Shown: in pieces, positions 15,478 to 24,876 of the stretch
Position numbering within the stretch: position 1 is the first letter of the stretch
Layout of the letters: the number at the start of each line of letters is the position of its first letter
Assembly (NCBI GenBank): GCA_021773115.1
Contig: JAJFKS010000005.1
Location: forward strand, 163,390-227,389
Direction: 5' to 3'
DNA length: 64,000 nucleotides
DNA from: Woeseiaceae bacterium
GTDB taxonomy: Bacteria > Pseudomonadota > Gammaproteobacteria > Steroidobacterales > Woeseiaceae
The notes under the pieces: generated by a model
The model's input: only the letters and a program-made list of their open reading frames with translations
Told to the model about the DNA's origin: nothing
Databases searched by the model: none
Translations under genes and position numbers: made by a program

Positions 15478-17916
15478 CTACTCATACCTCAACGCCAGCA
15501 CCGGCCTCGCCGTCGCAGCCCGACTGGCTTGCAACACAATAGTCATCCAGGCCGCTGCCAATGCAGCCAGGCCTGCAGCAATAAATAACCATGCCCATTC
15601 GCTGAATGGCGCCTTGTACACGAACCGGGTCAGCCACTGATTCATGAAGTAATACGCCACTGGCCAGGCAATCACATTCGCGAGTAACACGAGCTTTGTG
15701 AAATCGGATGTGAGTAACCAGACAATGTCTTTAACGGATGCGCCCATCACTTTACGGATGCCGATTTCCTTCGTACGACGTTCGGTCGTAAAGGATGCGA
15801 GGCCAAAAAGCCCCAAAGTCGCGACAAAAATAGCAAATGCGGAAAAAACGGCAAACATTTGAGCCTGTCGCTGTTCCGACCGATAAAGTGCATCAAAGCG
15901 ATCGTCAAGGAATTCCCAGAACACCGGCTCGCCCGGAACCAACTTGCTCCACACCGATTCAAAATGAGCGATCGCATCCCGATGGTCACCGGGCGCCAGT
16001 TTCACCGATATGCGGCGGCCATAGTTTGGGCTTGGTTCCTCAAAGATTGTTGCTTTGATCTCATTGTGCAGGGAAGAGAAATGTATATCCGGGATAACGC
16101 CGACTACTTCCCGGTCAATGACTCTTGTGAGTTCCCGATTGAGCGGCGAGCGAATGATCTTGCCGATCGCTTCCTCGGGCGACCAGCCAAAGCGGCGTGC
16201 AGCGGACACATTTAGAATAGCTGCGGCCTTGACGACCGGGTTTTCCTCAGTGGGTTCCGGCACTCGCATCTCATTCTGCCGAAAAGCACGCCCAGCAATG
16301 AAGTCAATGTCGTAATGATCGAACCACTGGTAGTCGACTTTGATGTTCGCTATGCCTATGAAATTTTCCCTGACTATTTGCTCGCCCTCGGCAATGTAGC
16401 CTGAGCCATCGTTATTCTGCATGCCGGGCACGCGTGACGAATAAACAGCGGATAAAATGTCGGGATGCGCCTCAAGCTCCGCCTTCATTGGCTCGTAGAG
16501 TTCCCAAAGATCGGAGAAAAATGGCAGATTGCTAATGAGATTGCGCGACTTATCAAAGCCGAGATCAGCATTCTTCGCATAGTTCATCTGCGCAATGACG
16601 ACACCCGTCGCGATCATGAGTGCTATTGACGTCGCAAACTGGAAAACCACCAGGCCCTTTCTGAGTAGCACGGAGCCGCTACCCGATACGGAACCTTTCA
16701 GTACCTCGGCGGGCTTAAATTTTGACAGGTAGAGTGCCGGGTAGCTTCCGGCAAACAGCCCAACGACTATCACACCGGCGACCAGTATCGCGATCGCGCC
16801 GGGATTCGCCAGTGAAAATTCAAGCGGCTTTTCGAGGTAGTTGGAAAATCCTGTTATAGACAGTTCGACGATGACAAGGGCGAGCAACATTGCGATCGCC
16901 GTTAACAGAATCGATTCGCCCATAAACTGCGTGATCAGCTGACTCCGGTGAGCGCCAACCACTTTTCGGATTCCAACCTCTCGTGCACGCTGCGTCGATC
17001 GAGCCGTGGTCAGATTCATGAAATTGACACACGCGATTAGTAGTACAAAAAGGGCAACAGCGGAAAACGTGTAAACCGTGTTTATGCTGCCATTCTCCTG
17101 CCACTCACCGTCACGGTCCGAGCTAAGGTGAATATCGGTCAGAGCCTGCAGCGAAAGAAACGAACTGCTTTCGGCATCTTCGCTCCAGTGCCTGATCAGG
17201 AAGTCAAGAAATTTTGCCTCGAGATCTGCCGGATCAAATCCTTCGGGCAGTCGGACATAGGTGTAATAGTTGTTACTGCCCCAGCTTTCCAGTTCGTCCG
17301 GACCCATCATTAAGGGAATTGCTGCGATTGAGCCGACAATTTCAAACTGCATGTGTGTGTTGTCAGGCAAATCCTTTATGATTGCCGTTACTGTGACGTC
17401 CGCCTGATCCATCAGATTCAGTGTTTGACCAATGGGGTCTTCATCTCCGAAGTAACGTGCCGCCGCTCGCTCTGACATGACGATGTCGGTTGGCCGCGCA
17501 AGGGCGGTTTCCGGATCGCCATCGACAAATTCGAGATTGAAGAATTTGAATACGTTCGGATCGGCGATTACCAGTTGCTGTTCGCGGAGTCGGATATCAT
17601 CTCGCGATAAGGTGACTCCACCCGTGGAAAGAATTCTTGTGATGTCCTCCACTTCGGCGAAGTCCTGTTTCATCAGCGGGGCGATGGGCGGGGCAACCGC
17701 AGCAAGCCGCAAATCATTGCCAAGGAAATCTCGAGTGACTCGATAAATTCGATCGGCGTTATCCCAGTGTTTGTCATAGGAAACTTCATAACGGACGAAC
17801 ATCGCAATCATGATGCAGCACGCTAGTCCAATGGCAAGGCCGATGATGTTGATGGCACTGAACAGTGGATTTCCGACAATATTGCGCCAGGCAATTTTAA
17901 AGTAGCTATTGAGCAT
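15478..17916 (-). CDS. MacB-type ABC transporter permease (FtsX/MacB_PCD, two modules)
   Basis: This is an 812-residue permease with an N-terminal membrane segment followed by a large periplasmic MacB_PCD domain and an FtsX cluster (VALFVLLIACVNFMNLTTARSTQRAREVGIRKVVGA), then a second periplasmic domain and FtsX cluster (ATLGLFGLASFTTERRTKEIGIRKVMGA). The duplication of the REVGIRK/KEIGIRK motif is typical of the large ABC permeases of the MacB/YknZ/SalY group. It starts 11 bases inside the ATPase gene, giving adaptor-ATPase-permease order. Substrates of this group range from antimicrobial peptides and macrolides to lipoproteins and cannot be chosen here. Confidence 0.9.
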   Translation of the reverse strand: MLNSYFKIAWRNIVGNPLFSAINIIGLAIGLACCIMIAMFVRYEVSYDKHWDNADRIYRVTRDFLGNDLRLAAVAPPIAPLMKQDFAEVEDITRILSTGGVTLSRDDIRLREQQLVIADPNVFKFFNLEFVDGDPETALARPTDIVMSERAAARYFGDEDPIGQTLNLMDQADVTVTAIIKDLPDNTHMQFEIVGSIAAIPLMMGPDELESWGSNNYYTYVRLPEGFDPADLEAKFLDFLIRHWSEDAESSSFLSLQALTDIHLSSDRDGEWQENGSINTVYTFSAVALFVLLIACVNFMNLTTARSTQRAREVGIRKVVGAHRSQLITQFMGESILLTAIAMLLALVIVELSITGFSNYLEKPLEFSLANPGAIAILVAGVIVVGLFAGSYPALYLSKFKPAEVLKGSVSGSGSVLLRKGLVVFQFATSIALMIATGVVIAQMNYAKNADLGFDKSRNLISNLPFFSDLWELYEPMKAELEAHPDILSAVYSSRVPGMQNNDGSGYIAEGEQIVRENFIGIANIKVDYQWFDHYDIDFIAGRAFRQNEMRVPEPTEENPVVKAAAILNVSAARRFGWSPEEAIGKIIRSPLNRELTRVIDREVVGVIPDIHFSSLHNEIKATIFEEPSPNYGRRISVKLAPGDHRDAIAHFESVWSKLVPGEPVFWEFLDDRFDALYRSEQRQAQMFAVFSAFAIFVATLGLFGLASFTTERRTKEIGIRKVMGASVKDIVWLLTSDFTKLVLLANVIAWPVAYYFMNQWLTRFVYKAPFSEWAWLFIAAGLAALAAAWMTIVLQASRAATARPVLALRYE

Positions 17917-18616
17917 GACGCGCCTCGCTTGCCTGGTTCAGGCCCACGATATTTTCGGATAGCACTCGGCCGTCAAGCATATTGACGATGCGACTGGCAT
18001 GATCAGCATGCCCCGGATCATGTGTCACCATTACGATAGTCGTACCGTCTCTGTTGAGTTGATTCAAAAGTTCAAGCACCTCTTCACCATTGCTCGTATC
18101 GAGATTTCCGGTCGGCTCGTCCGCGAGAATCAGTTTCGGCTGGTTAACTACCGCGCGCGCAACTGCGACGCGTTGTTGCTGGCCGCCCGAAAGCTGTTGT
18201 GGCCGATGTCCGGCACGATGTGCAATGCCAACGCGCTCCAATACTGTCTGCACTCTTTTCTCGCGTTCCGCCGCGGGTACCTTTTGATAAAGGAGCGGTA
18301 ACATCACGTTTTCTGCGACAGTCAGTTCGTCAACCAGGTTGAAACTCTGGAAAATGAATCCGATGTTATGTTTGCGAATGTCGGCCAACTTGCTTTCGCC
18401 ATACGCGGCAACTTCTTCATCGAGAAACATATAACGACCAGTGTCCGGCGAATCCAGCATGCCCATGATGTTCAAGAGCGTCGATTTGCCGCAACCTGAC
18501 GTTCCCATGATGGCGATAAACTCTCCCGCTTTTACTTCCAGGTTGATGTTGTCCAACGCCGTTGTCTCTATGTCGCTGGTCCGATACGCCTTCGTAAGGC
18601 CATACATCTCAATCAT
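17906..18616 (-). CDS. ABC transporter ATP-binding protein (MacB/LolD type)
   Basis: This is a 236-residue ATPase with Walker [14 protein letters not shown]-loop [14 protein letters not shown], signature [17 protein letters not shown], Walker [13 protein letters not shown] and switch His in MVTHDPGHA. It belongs to the 3.A.1.122/125 group that powers MacB- and LolCDE-like systems and would dimerise on the cytoplasmic face with the adjacent permease. It sits between the adaptor and permease genes with 26 bases to the former and an 11-base overlap with the latter, so all three are co-transcribed. Confidence 0.94.
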   Translation of the reverse strand: MIEMYGLTKAYRTSDIETTALDNINLEVKAGEFIAIMGTSGCGKSTLLNIMGMLDSPDTGRYMFLDEEVAAYGESKLADIRKHNIGFIFQSFNLVDELTVAENVMLPLLYQKVPAAEREKRVQTVLERVGIAHRAGHRPQQLSGGQQQRVAVARAVVNQPKLILADEPTGNLDTSNGEEVLELLNQLNRDGTTIVMVTHDPGHADHASRIVNMLDGRVLSENIVGLNQASEARHAQ

Positions 18617-18642
18617 CTTGGTCCACTCCTGATTTAATACTG

Positions 18643-19929
18643 CTACTGGTCGATGAATAGCCGATCGACCTCAATAAAATGTGCGTAAGAAGAAATAATG
18701 ACCTGGTCGCCAGCGACGAGGCCGGATATCACTTCAATCGTGCTCGGGTTGCGTCGCCCGAGCTGGACAGGGCGCCGGGTGGCGAATTTTCCATCCGCAG
18801 CGATGACGAAAACCCACGCGCCACCCGTGTCATTGAAAAAGGGACCGTTGGCAAGAAGTGTTGCGCGCTCGGTCGTGTCGCCGAGCACCAGGCGCATTTG
18901 CAAGGTTTGGCCGCGGCGAATATTTGACGGTGCGTCACCGATAAATCGAAAGTCGACTTCAAACTGTGACGCTTGAACTTCAGGATAAATTTTGCTGACT
19001 TCCAGCCGGTAATCGCGTCCGTTGAACTCCAGCAATGCCTGCTGGCCAACTCGCACCCGGTTAAGATAAAACTCATTGACCAGCGCGACCGCCTTAAAGC
19101 GGTCAACATCATCAATCTGTCCCAGCCGTTCTCCACGGGCTTTCGATTCGCCGATCTCGGCATTCATGGATGTGATCTGTCCGGATCGAGGTGCGCGAAT
19201 CAACAAGTTGTCGAGATTGCCACGGGCAAGTGTCAGGTTTTTTTCGAGATGCAGAACCGAGCTGTTGAGTTGCGCGATCTGGGCCAGGCGAATCTTTTCG
19301 TCCTGCTCCTGGCTTTCCCGCGTAACCTGCCGTCGATCGCGGTTGTATTGCAACTCATCAACGGCGTCTTCGTATTCGTTGTTCGATATGAACCGCTTTC
19401 CCTCGAGCTTTTCGTAACGTCCAACCAGGCGCGACAAACGCGCAATCGCGTAATCGATCTCAATCAACTCGCTCTTGAGTCGCAGGCGGTTTTGTTCAAT
19501 AGCAAGTTGAGTATTGCGAAGATTATTGAGTTGCTCGCTGACCTCCGCTTCGCGCGCGATCACGTCAAGCTGCAATGACGTGTTCGACAAATCGATCAGT
19601 GCTTGACCTTTTTCAACAATCGATCCTTCTTCGACGTGAATCGCCTCGACCCTTCCGCCTTCAATCGCATCGAGGTATACCGTTCGCTCAGGCTCGACGG
19701 CAGCACGCAGCGGAATGAAGTCTTCGTACATGCCGACCGATACCTCTGCCGTTCGGATACGCTGACCGTCGAGCGTGAAAGACGTTCCCGTGTGCAGGGT
19801 GGTGTAAATCAGGGCAAGTACCGCAACGCCGGCCACGACGACACCGCCAATGATCAAGGGCTTCCTGGAATTCCGCTTTATGTGGCGATCCATGCCGGCG
19901 GCAGTCGAATGTTGGCTTTGCGATTTCAT
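18643..19929 (-). CDS. periplasmic adaptor subunit (HlyD/RND-MFP family)
   Basis: This is a 428-residue membrane-fusion protein. One N-terminal transmembrane helix (KPLIIGGVVVAGVAVLALIYT) is followed by a split biotinyl-lipoyl domain (IHVEEGSIVEKGQALIDLSN .. LLIRAPRSGQITSMNAEIGE), a long coiled-coil hairpin between about residues 105 and 235 rich in Glu, Arg and Gln, and beta-barrel and membrane-proximal domains ending VISGLVAGDQVIISSYA. It should bridge the ABC permease to an outer-membrane TolC-like channel, which is not encoded here. It is the first gene of the export operon and is divergent from the regulator pair. Confidence 0.92.
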   Translation of the reverse strand: MKSQSQHSTAAGMDRHIKRNSRKPLIIGGVVVAGVAVLALIYTTLHTGTSFTLDGQRIRTAEVSVGMYEDFIPLRAAVEPERTVYLDAIEGGRVEAIHVEEGSIVEKGQALIDLSNTSLQLDVIAREAEVSEQLNNLRNTQLAIEQNRLRLKSELIEIDYAIARLSRLVGRYEKLEGKRFISNNEYEDAVDELQYNRDRRQVTRESQEQDEKIRLAQIAQLNSSVLHLEKNLTLARGNLDNLLIRAPRSGQITSMNAEIGESKARGERLGQIDDVDRFKAVALVNEFYLNRVRVGQQALLEFNGRDYRLEVSKIYPEVQASQFEVDFRFIGDAPSNIRRGQTLQMRLVLGDTTERATLLANGPFFNDTGGAWVFVIAADGKFATRRPVQLGRRNPSTIEVISGLVAGDQVIISSYAHFIEVDRLFIDQ

Positions 19930-20009
19930 TACTCATTAGATCAATCTCACCACCCCATTGGTTTAAACAATAAAAACAAAGAGTTATGGAAAATATTGAA
20001 TATTTGAGC

Positions 20010-20048
20010 GTCCGCTGACGGACGAAAGTGATCGATTTCGGACACTTT
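20010..20048. promoter_or_regulatory. candidate operators between export operon and regulator
   Basis: Two inverted repeats lie in the 137-base divergent gap: GTCCG-ctga-CGGAC at 20010-20023 and AAAGTG (20025-20030) with CACTTT (20043-20048), which has a 12-base centre. AATATTGAATATT lies just upstream. Either repeat could bind the Fis-type regulator encoded at 20067. No strong sigma-70 promoter was read for either direction. Confidence 0.35.
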
Positions 20049-20066
20049 GGAAGCTAAGCTTTCGTC

Positions 20067-20639
20067 ATGGAGTCTCGTGCCACCATTCTCGTCGTTGACG
20101 ATGATGCCGATGTTCTGACAGCGGCTCGCCTGCTGTTGCGGCAGTTTTTCGGGGCGGTTCTGACAACGACAGACCCCGGCGATATCCCCGGCCTGATGAC
20201 TGAACAGTCTATCGACGTCTTTCTTATCGATATGAATTTCGCGATTGGCCAGCACAGTGGCATCGAAGGCCTCAATTACATGCAACAGATCAAGAGCCTG
20301 GATCCCGATGCCGTGGTCGTCCTGATGACCGCCTTTGGCGCGTTGAACACAGCGGTTCAGGCGATGCGCGAAGGAGCAACGGACTTTGTTTTAAAGCCCT
20401 GGCAAAACGAAAAGCTGGTTGCCACGCTTAGTGTTGCCGCCGAATTGCGGCGGACGCGTACGGTGGTCATCCAGGAAAGCGATGCGGCGAAGGCGGTTTC
20501 GCTTAACCTGGAGGCCAATGAGCGAAAAATGATCTCGATGGCGCTCGAGCAATCGCACGGCAACATTTCTCATGCGGCAAAAGCGCTCGGCATTACCCGT
20601 GCCGCACTGTACCGGCGCATTGAGAAGTACGAATTGTGA
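20067..20639 (+). CDS. response regulator, receiver plus Fis-type helix-turn-helix
   Basis: This is a 190-residue regulator. Residues about 7-125 are a receiver domain with acidic pocket VVDDDAD, phospho-acceptor region VFLIDMNF, LMTAFG and the conserved FVLKPW Lys. Residues about 148-190 are a Fis-like HTH (ISMALEQSHGNISHAAKALG.TRAALYRRIEKY). The central AAA+ domain of NtrC-type activators is absent, so it resembles the RegA/ActR class rather than a sigma-54 activator. It overlaps the kinase by four bases (GTGA) and is divergent from the ABC export operon, the expected target along with its own promoter. Confidence 0.9.
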   Translation: MESRATILVVDDDADVLTAARLLLRQFFGAVLTTTDPGDIPGLMTEQSIDVFLIDMNFAIGQHSGIEGLNYMQQIKSLDPDAVVVLMTAFGALNTAVQAMREGATDFVLKPWQNEKLVATLSVAAELRRTRTVVIQESDAAKAVSLNLEANERKMISMALEQSHGNISHAAKALGITRAALYRRIEKYEL

Positions 20640-21943
20640 AGCAGCAGTTCCGAGCCCGTTTTCGTGCACTGATAGTCATCCAGATCATGCTGCTGGTGGG
20701 CAGCATTTGCTTTCTTGCGTGGTCATTAGTGGCAACTGGATTCGTCGCGATTCCCGTCGCCGTCACGATCGTTGTATCGCTACAGGTAATTGGCCTGCTC
20801 CGCTATGTCGAGTCTCACGTCGACACGCTTGAAGACTTTTTTGCAGCAATTAATTATGAAGATTTCACGCGCCGATTTGTCGAGGACAATGTTGATGTCG
20901 AACTGAAAGAGGCCTTTAACCGCATACTCGAAAAATTCCAGGACGCGAGTGCTGCAAGGGAAGTTCAGGCCGTTTACCTGGAGACGGTGGTCAAGCATGT
21001 GCCGGTGCCATTTATTGCGGTGAAATCGGATGGGACGCTGAGCCTTGTCAACAATCCGGCGCGCCGGCTGACCGGGTTATCCGCATTGCATCATTTCGGC
21101 CAACTCGCAGAACTTGATCCTCAGTTGCCCGGGCTCATGCAGGCGATCGAACCGGGCAGCCAGCAATTGTTGCAAACCAGGCTCCGCGATGTGCCAGCCG
21201 AATTACGCGTATCGGTGTCTGAAATTCGAATTGCCGGCGAAATCGAACGGCTATATTCGATCGAGAATCTATCCGGTGAATTAACGGCCCGTGAAGCAAG
21301 CGCCTGGCGCAAGCTGATAAGGGTATTAACACACGAAATCATGAACACACTGACGCCCGTGGCATCGCTGGCGCAGACGGCTGCGGCAATACTTGAAAAA
21401 CCTGACGCGACGGGTGAAGTTCGCGAGGCAGTAATGACGATCGCGCGCCGCAGCGAGGGCTTGATGAGTTTTGTGTCGCGGTATCGCGAGATGCTGAACG
21501 TGCCCCTCCCGGACCCCGAGTCGATCGGAGTGGCGGAAGCACTGCAAAGTGTCGTTGCATTGATGAGCGAAGAGCTTGAAGGCGTCAGTGTTGTAATCAG
21601 TGTCGTACCGGAGTCACTCGAGATTCAAGCGGATCGGCAGTTGCTGGATCAAGTGTTGGTTAACGTCGTTAAGAATGCTGCGGACGCTCTGCAGGATACC
21701 GATTCACCGCAACTGCGGCTTAGCGGCAAACTGGATTCAGGACGTGTGCTGATTAGGGTCCGGGATAATGGACCTGGCATAGCCGATGATACTTTGGACC
21801 AGGTATTCATACCGTTTTTTACCACCAAACGAGAGGGCAGCGGTATCGGACTTAGCCTTTGCCGGCAAATCATGATTGCTCATCATGGAGAAATCGTGCT
21901 CGAGAGTGACAAGCGCGGAACGACGATCGGTCTGCTGTTCTAG
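20636..21943 (+). CDS. sensor histidine kinase (NtrB/PAS type)
   Basis: This is a 435-residue membrane kinase. Two N-terminal hydrophobic segments (residues about 10-55) have almost no periplasmic loop, suggesting it senses a membrane or cytoplasmic signal, possibly via the transporter. A PAS-like region follows (VPVPFIAVKSDGTLSLVNNPARRLTG). The H-box is LTHEIMNTLTPVASL. The ATPase domain has NVVKNAADAL (N box), VRDNGPGI (G1), FIPFFTTKREGSGIGLSLCRQI (F/G2) and a final GTTIGLLF. The start is GTG 20636 overlapping the regulator stop. The short His-kinase linker resembles kinases paired with RegA-class or NtrC-class regulators. Confidence 0.9.
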   Translation: MKQQFRARFRALIVIQIMLLVGSICFLAWSLVATGFVAIPVAVTIVVSLQVIGLLRYVESHVDTLEDFFAAINYEDFTRRFVEDNVDVELKEAFNRILEKFQDASAAREVQAVYLETVVKHVPVPFIAVKSDGTLSLVNNPARRLTGLSALHHFGQLAELDPQLPGLMQAIEPGSQQLLQTRLRDVPAELRVSVSEIRIAGEIERLYSIENLSGELTAREASAWRKLIRVLTHEIMNTLTPVASLAQTAAAILEKPDATGEVREAVMTIARRSEGLMSFVSRYREMLNVPLPDPESIGVAEALQSVVALMSEELEGVSVVISVVPESLEIQADRQLLDQVLVNVVKNAADALQDTDSPQLRLSGKLDSGRVLIRVRDNGPGIADDTLDQVFIPFFTTKREGSGIGLSLCRQIMIAHHGEIVLESDKRGTTIGLLF

Positions 21944-21966
21944 CTGCGGGGTGTCGGCCGACCGTC

Positions 21967-21972
21967 TATACT
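21967..21972 (+). promoter_or_regulatory. -10 element just ahead of SLC13 carrier start
   Basis: TATACT at 21967-21972 lies seven bases before ATG 21980, where transcription would begin. No ribosome site precedes this ATG. A perfect palindrome GTCGGCCGAC (21953-21962) sits directly upstream and could be an operator. The -35 region is poor. Confidence 0.35.
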
Positions 21973-21979
21973 GAGTCAA

Positions 21980-23836
21980 ATGGACTCGCTGCCAATGCTA
22001 AGCACTGAAATGGCGGTCGTCATGGGGATCATCGTCATCGCGGTGTTTCTCTTTGCTACCGACCTGCTGCGCGTCGACGTCGCAGCGCTTTTCATAATGA
22101 CGCTGCTCGGCTTACTGATACTCGTCCCTGGCCTTGATCACTTGCTGGAGCCGGACGTGCTGTTCTCAGGTTTCGCAAGCAATGCCGTCGTCTCGATCAT
22201 CGCGGTGATGATTCTCGGTGGCGGGCTCGACAAAACAGGGGTCATGGATCGAGTCGCCGCTGCAATCCTGCGCTATGGCGGCAAGGCCGAACATCAGTTA
22301 TTGACGATGATCGCCGGCACAGCGGCGATCGTATCGTCGTTCATGCAAAACGTTGGTGCCGCCGCACTTTACCTGCCAGTCGTGTCACGTGTTTCCGCGC
22401 GCACGGGTATCCCGATGGGGCGACTGGTCATGCCCATGGGATTTTGCGCCATTTTGGGCGGCACCATGACGATGGTGGCATCCAGCCCGCTCATCATGCT
22501 GAATGACCTGCTCAGCAATGCCAATGAACGACTACCGGCGGACCGTGCCATGGAGCCGTTCGAACTGTTTTCAGTCACGCCGATCGGTGTCGCGCTGGTC
22601 GCGTCCGGACTGATCTTCTTCTTGCTACTTGGCAAACGAGTATTGCCCAGGTCCAGTGCTGGCAATCCAACACGCGGTACTGGCACCGTGAGGTATATGC
22701 GCCGGCTGTGGGGCGTTAATGCGGCCGTTCGCGAGGTGGACGTGCCCGAGACCAGTCCCCTGGTCGGCATGAAAATCGTTGACGTCCAGCTTGAGCATGA
22801 TGTGCGAATTGTTGCCTCACGATACGCCGGGAAAGTTCTCATTGGCCCGCCGGTTGATGCGCCGATCGCGGCACCGGCAACCCTGGCAATTATTGCACAG
22901 CCGAACAAACTGAAAGCCTTTGTCGCCGCAGGAAATCTGACACTCAAAAAGAAACTGGTAGAGTTTCGGCATACGCTGGCACGCTCAATTGCGGGCGTTG
23001 CTGAAGTGCTGGTTCCACCAAACTCGCGCCTGATTGGCCGGTCGGCGAAAGACCTGCATTTTCGACTGACCTACGGGCTCAGTTTGCTGTCAATTTTCCG
23101 TGGTGGGGAGGCGATCACGGATAAAGTCGCTGCTGTTCCGATCCAGGCGGGCGACATGTTGATTTGTCACACGCGATGGGAATACCTCACATTGCTCACG
23201 AAAGACCGCGATTTCGTCGTCGTTACGACCGACTATCCCCGCGAAGCGCGCGAGCCCTATCACGTCATACTGGCGCTAAGTTTTTTCTGTCTTTCAATCG
23301 GCCTGATCGTTTTCACAAATATTGCCTTGCCGGTCGCCTTGATGACCGGCGCGGTCGGCATGATCATCTTTGGCGTACTTTCAATGGACGACGCCTACAA
23401 GACCATCAGCTGGAAAACCGTATTCCTGCTGGCGGGATTATTGCCACTGGGTATGGCGGTCGAAACATCGGGTACCGCGAATTACGTTGTCCAGCATTTG
23501 CTGGCAAGTGTTGGCGACGTGCCGACATGGGTGTTGCAGACAATGGTCGCATTGCTCGCCAGCATTTTTACACTGGTAGTTTCGAACGTTGGCGCAACGG
23601 TTTTGCTGGTGCCCTTCGCAATCAATCTCGCCTTGGCCATCGGTGCTGACCCTGCGATGTTTGCGCTGACGGTTGCGATTTCGACGTCGAACTCTTTTCT
23701 GATCCCAACGCACCAGGTGAATGCCCTGATCATGGGCCCCGGTGATTACAAGGTGTCAGACTTTTTACGCGTCGGGGGCATGATGACGATCGTGTTTTTC
23801 GTTGTATCGCTGGTCATGCTGAACCTGGTCTTTTGA
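21980..23836 (+). CDS. SLC13-family anion permease with two TrkA-C (RCK_C) domains
   Basis: This is a 618-residue inner-membrane carrier. An N-terminal membrane block (about residues 8-215, with VVSIIAVMILGGGLDKTG and MQNVGAAALYLPV) and a C-terminal block (about 425-618, with LLPLGMAVETSGTANYV and AISTSNSFLIPTHQVNALIMGPG) flank a cytoplasmic insert. The insert contains two TrkA-C-like repeats (ETSPLVGMKIVDVQLEHDVRI and PPNSRLIGRSAKDLHFRLTYG). This is the layout of the SLC13/DASS group variously annotated as sulfate, sulfur-compound or dicarboxylate transporters. The start ATG 21980 has no Shine-Dalgarno sequence. The substrate is not resolvable from sequence or neighbours. Confidence 0.88.
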   Translation: MDSLPMLSTEMAVVMGIIVIAVFLFATDLLRVDVAALFIMTLLGLLILVPGLDHLLEPDVLFSGFASNAVVSIIAVMILGGGLDKTGVMDRVAAAILRYGGKAEHQLLTMIAGTAAIVSSFMQNVGAAALYLPVVSRVSARTGIPMGRLVMPMGFCAILGGTMTMVASSPLIMLNDLLSNANERLPADRAMEPFELFSVTPIGVALVASGLIFFLLLGKRVLPRSSAGNPTRGTGTVRYMRRLWGVNAAVREVDVPETSPLVGMKIVDVQLEHDVRIVASRYAGKVLIGPPVDAPIAAPATLAIIAQPNKLKAFVAAGNLTLKKKLVEFRHTLARSIAGVAEVLVPPNSRLIGRSAKDLHFRLTYGLSLLSIFRGGEAITDKVAAVPIQAGDMLICHTRWEYLTLLTKDRDFVVVTTDYPREAREPYHVILALSFFCLSIGLIVFTNIALPVALMTGAVGMIIFGVLSMDDAYKTISWKTVFLLAGLLPLGMAVETSGTANYVVQHLLASVGDVPTWVLQTMVALLASIFTLVVSNVGATVLLVPFAINLALAIGADPAMFALTVAISTSNSFLIPTHQVNALIMGPGDYKVSDFLRVGGMMTIVFFVVSLVMLNLVF

Positions 23837-23922
23837 GGTGCGGCTGGCAGCAGCGCAATCACAGCTATGATCAGTACGGCGGGCGCCACCGGTCCGTCGT
23901 CAAGCGAATAAATTCCCAGCAT

Positions 23923-24729
23923 TCAGTCACAATGACTGTTCGGCTTTGTCGCAGTCACGGCAATATGGAAAGGGTGAAAATGCTCGACTGCCGCTATTTC
24001 CAGGCCCATATGATTGCTGATTTCAACCGCCAGATCCGTGTCAAACACGTGGTGGTGAAGGCAGCGGTTCTCGATATTGTGCAGGGATCGCTGCCGGAAC
24101 TCCTCCGTATCCCCAACACCTGGCGAGCGCTGAAAATCATGCAGTTCCAGCACCTCCTCAAGATGGGTCATGTCGTCTTCACCCATGTCGGCGTCAAAAT
24201 CCTCGAGCAGATGACTGAGCGTTGTAACCGGCCGACGATGGTCAAATGTTCGTGCTTTGTCGGGGAAGATCAGCACCATCATTCCCCCTGGCTTGAGTAC
24301 ACGAATCCATTCGGCGAGGCCGCGCAAAGGATTCGCAAGATGCTCAATGCAGTGTGAAGAAATAAGGAAATCATAAGTAGCTGAGGCGATGTTGTGCAGA
24401 TCACTGGCTTCCGCGACGTACTGACGGCCTGCTTCCTTGTCCCTGTTGAACTTAAAGGTGCGGCCTACTTCAATCGAACTCTCCCAAACCGTTGCCGACC
24501 CAAAATTACAATTATCGATTTGCATTGCGTCTGCATAAACGGGAATACAGCCTCTGCTGCCGAAGATTCGGCTGGGACCACCAATCTCCAGGCCAATGCC
24601 GGATTGAATCAATTGCCGGTATTCACCGTAGTGGCGTGAGCGTTGTGGGAAGAGCCAATAATAAGCGTACTTAAAAAGCTCTGTAACGCCATCATTTCTG
24701 AGTACGGCAAATAATTTGCGAATGATCAT
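23923..24729 (-). CDS. class I SAM-dependent methyltransferase
   Basis: This is a 268-residue methyltransferase with a short N-terminal helical region (LFKYAYYWLFPQRSRHYGEYRQLI) before the SAM fold. The glycine loop is IGLEIGGPSRIFG, the acidic region VYADAMQID, and the late motif FLISSHCIEHLANPLRGLAEWIRVLKPGGMMVLIFPD is that of Methyltransf_11-type enzymes. It is divergent from the next gene with 147 bases between. Together with the following methyltransferase and glycosyltransferases it probably modifies a surface glycan, though the acceptor is unknown. Confidence 0.82.
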   Translation of the reverse strand: MIIRKLFAVLRNDGVTELFKYAYYWLFPQRSRHYGEYRQLIQSGIGLEIGGPSRIFGSRGCIPVYADAMQIDNCNFGSATVWESSIEVGRTFKFNRDKEAGRQYVAEASDLHNIASATYDFLISSHCIEHLANPLRGLAEWIRVLKPGGMMVLIFPDKARTFDHRRPVTTLSHLLEDFDADMGEDDMTHLEEVLELHDFQRSPGVGDTEEFRQRSLHNIENRCLHHHVFDTDLAVEISNHMGLEIAAVEHFHPFHIAVTATKPNSHCD

Positions 24730-24876
24730 CAGTCAAAGCCAGTTTTTCTTACGGCGGTCAATCGCAAATGATAGCATCCGGGGATTAGCTGCTCCGTGAC
24801 ATTGATTCAGATTGACGAGCTTGTCTGCCTGGAAGATGTCGAATCCAGTGGATGATGTGGGCATGAAAAAGCACGG

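Noticed and set aside
23833-24357. 174-residue plus-strand ORF after the SLC13 gene
   Set aside because: It covers the antisense of the methyltransferase at 23923 and has no family features.
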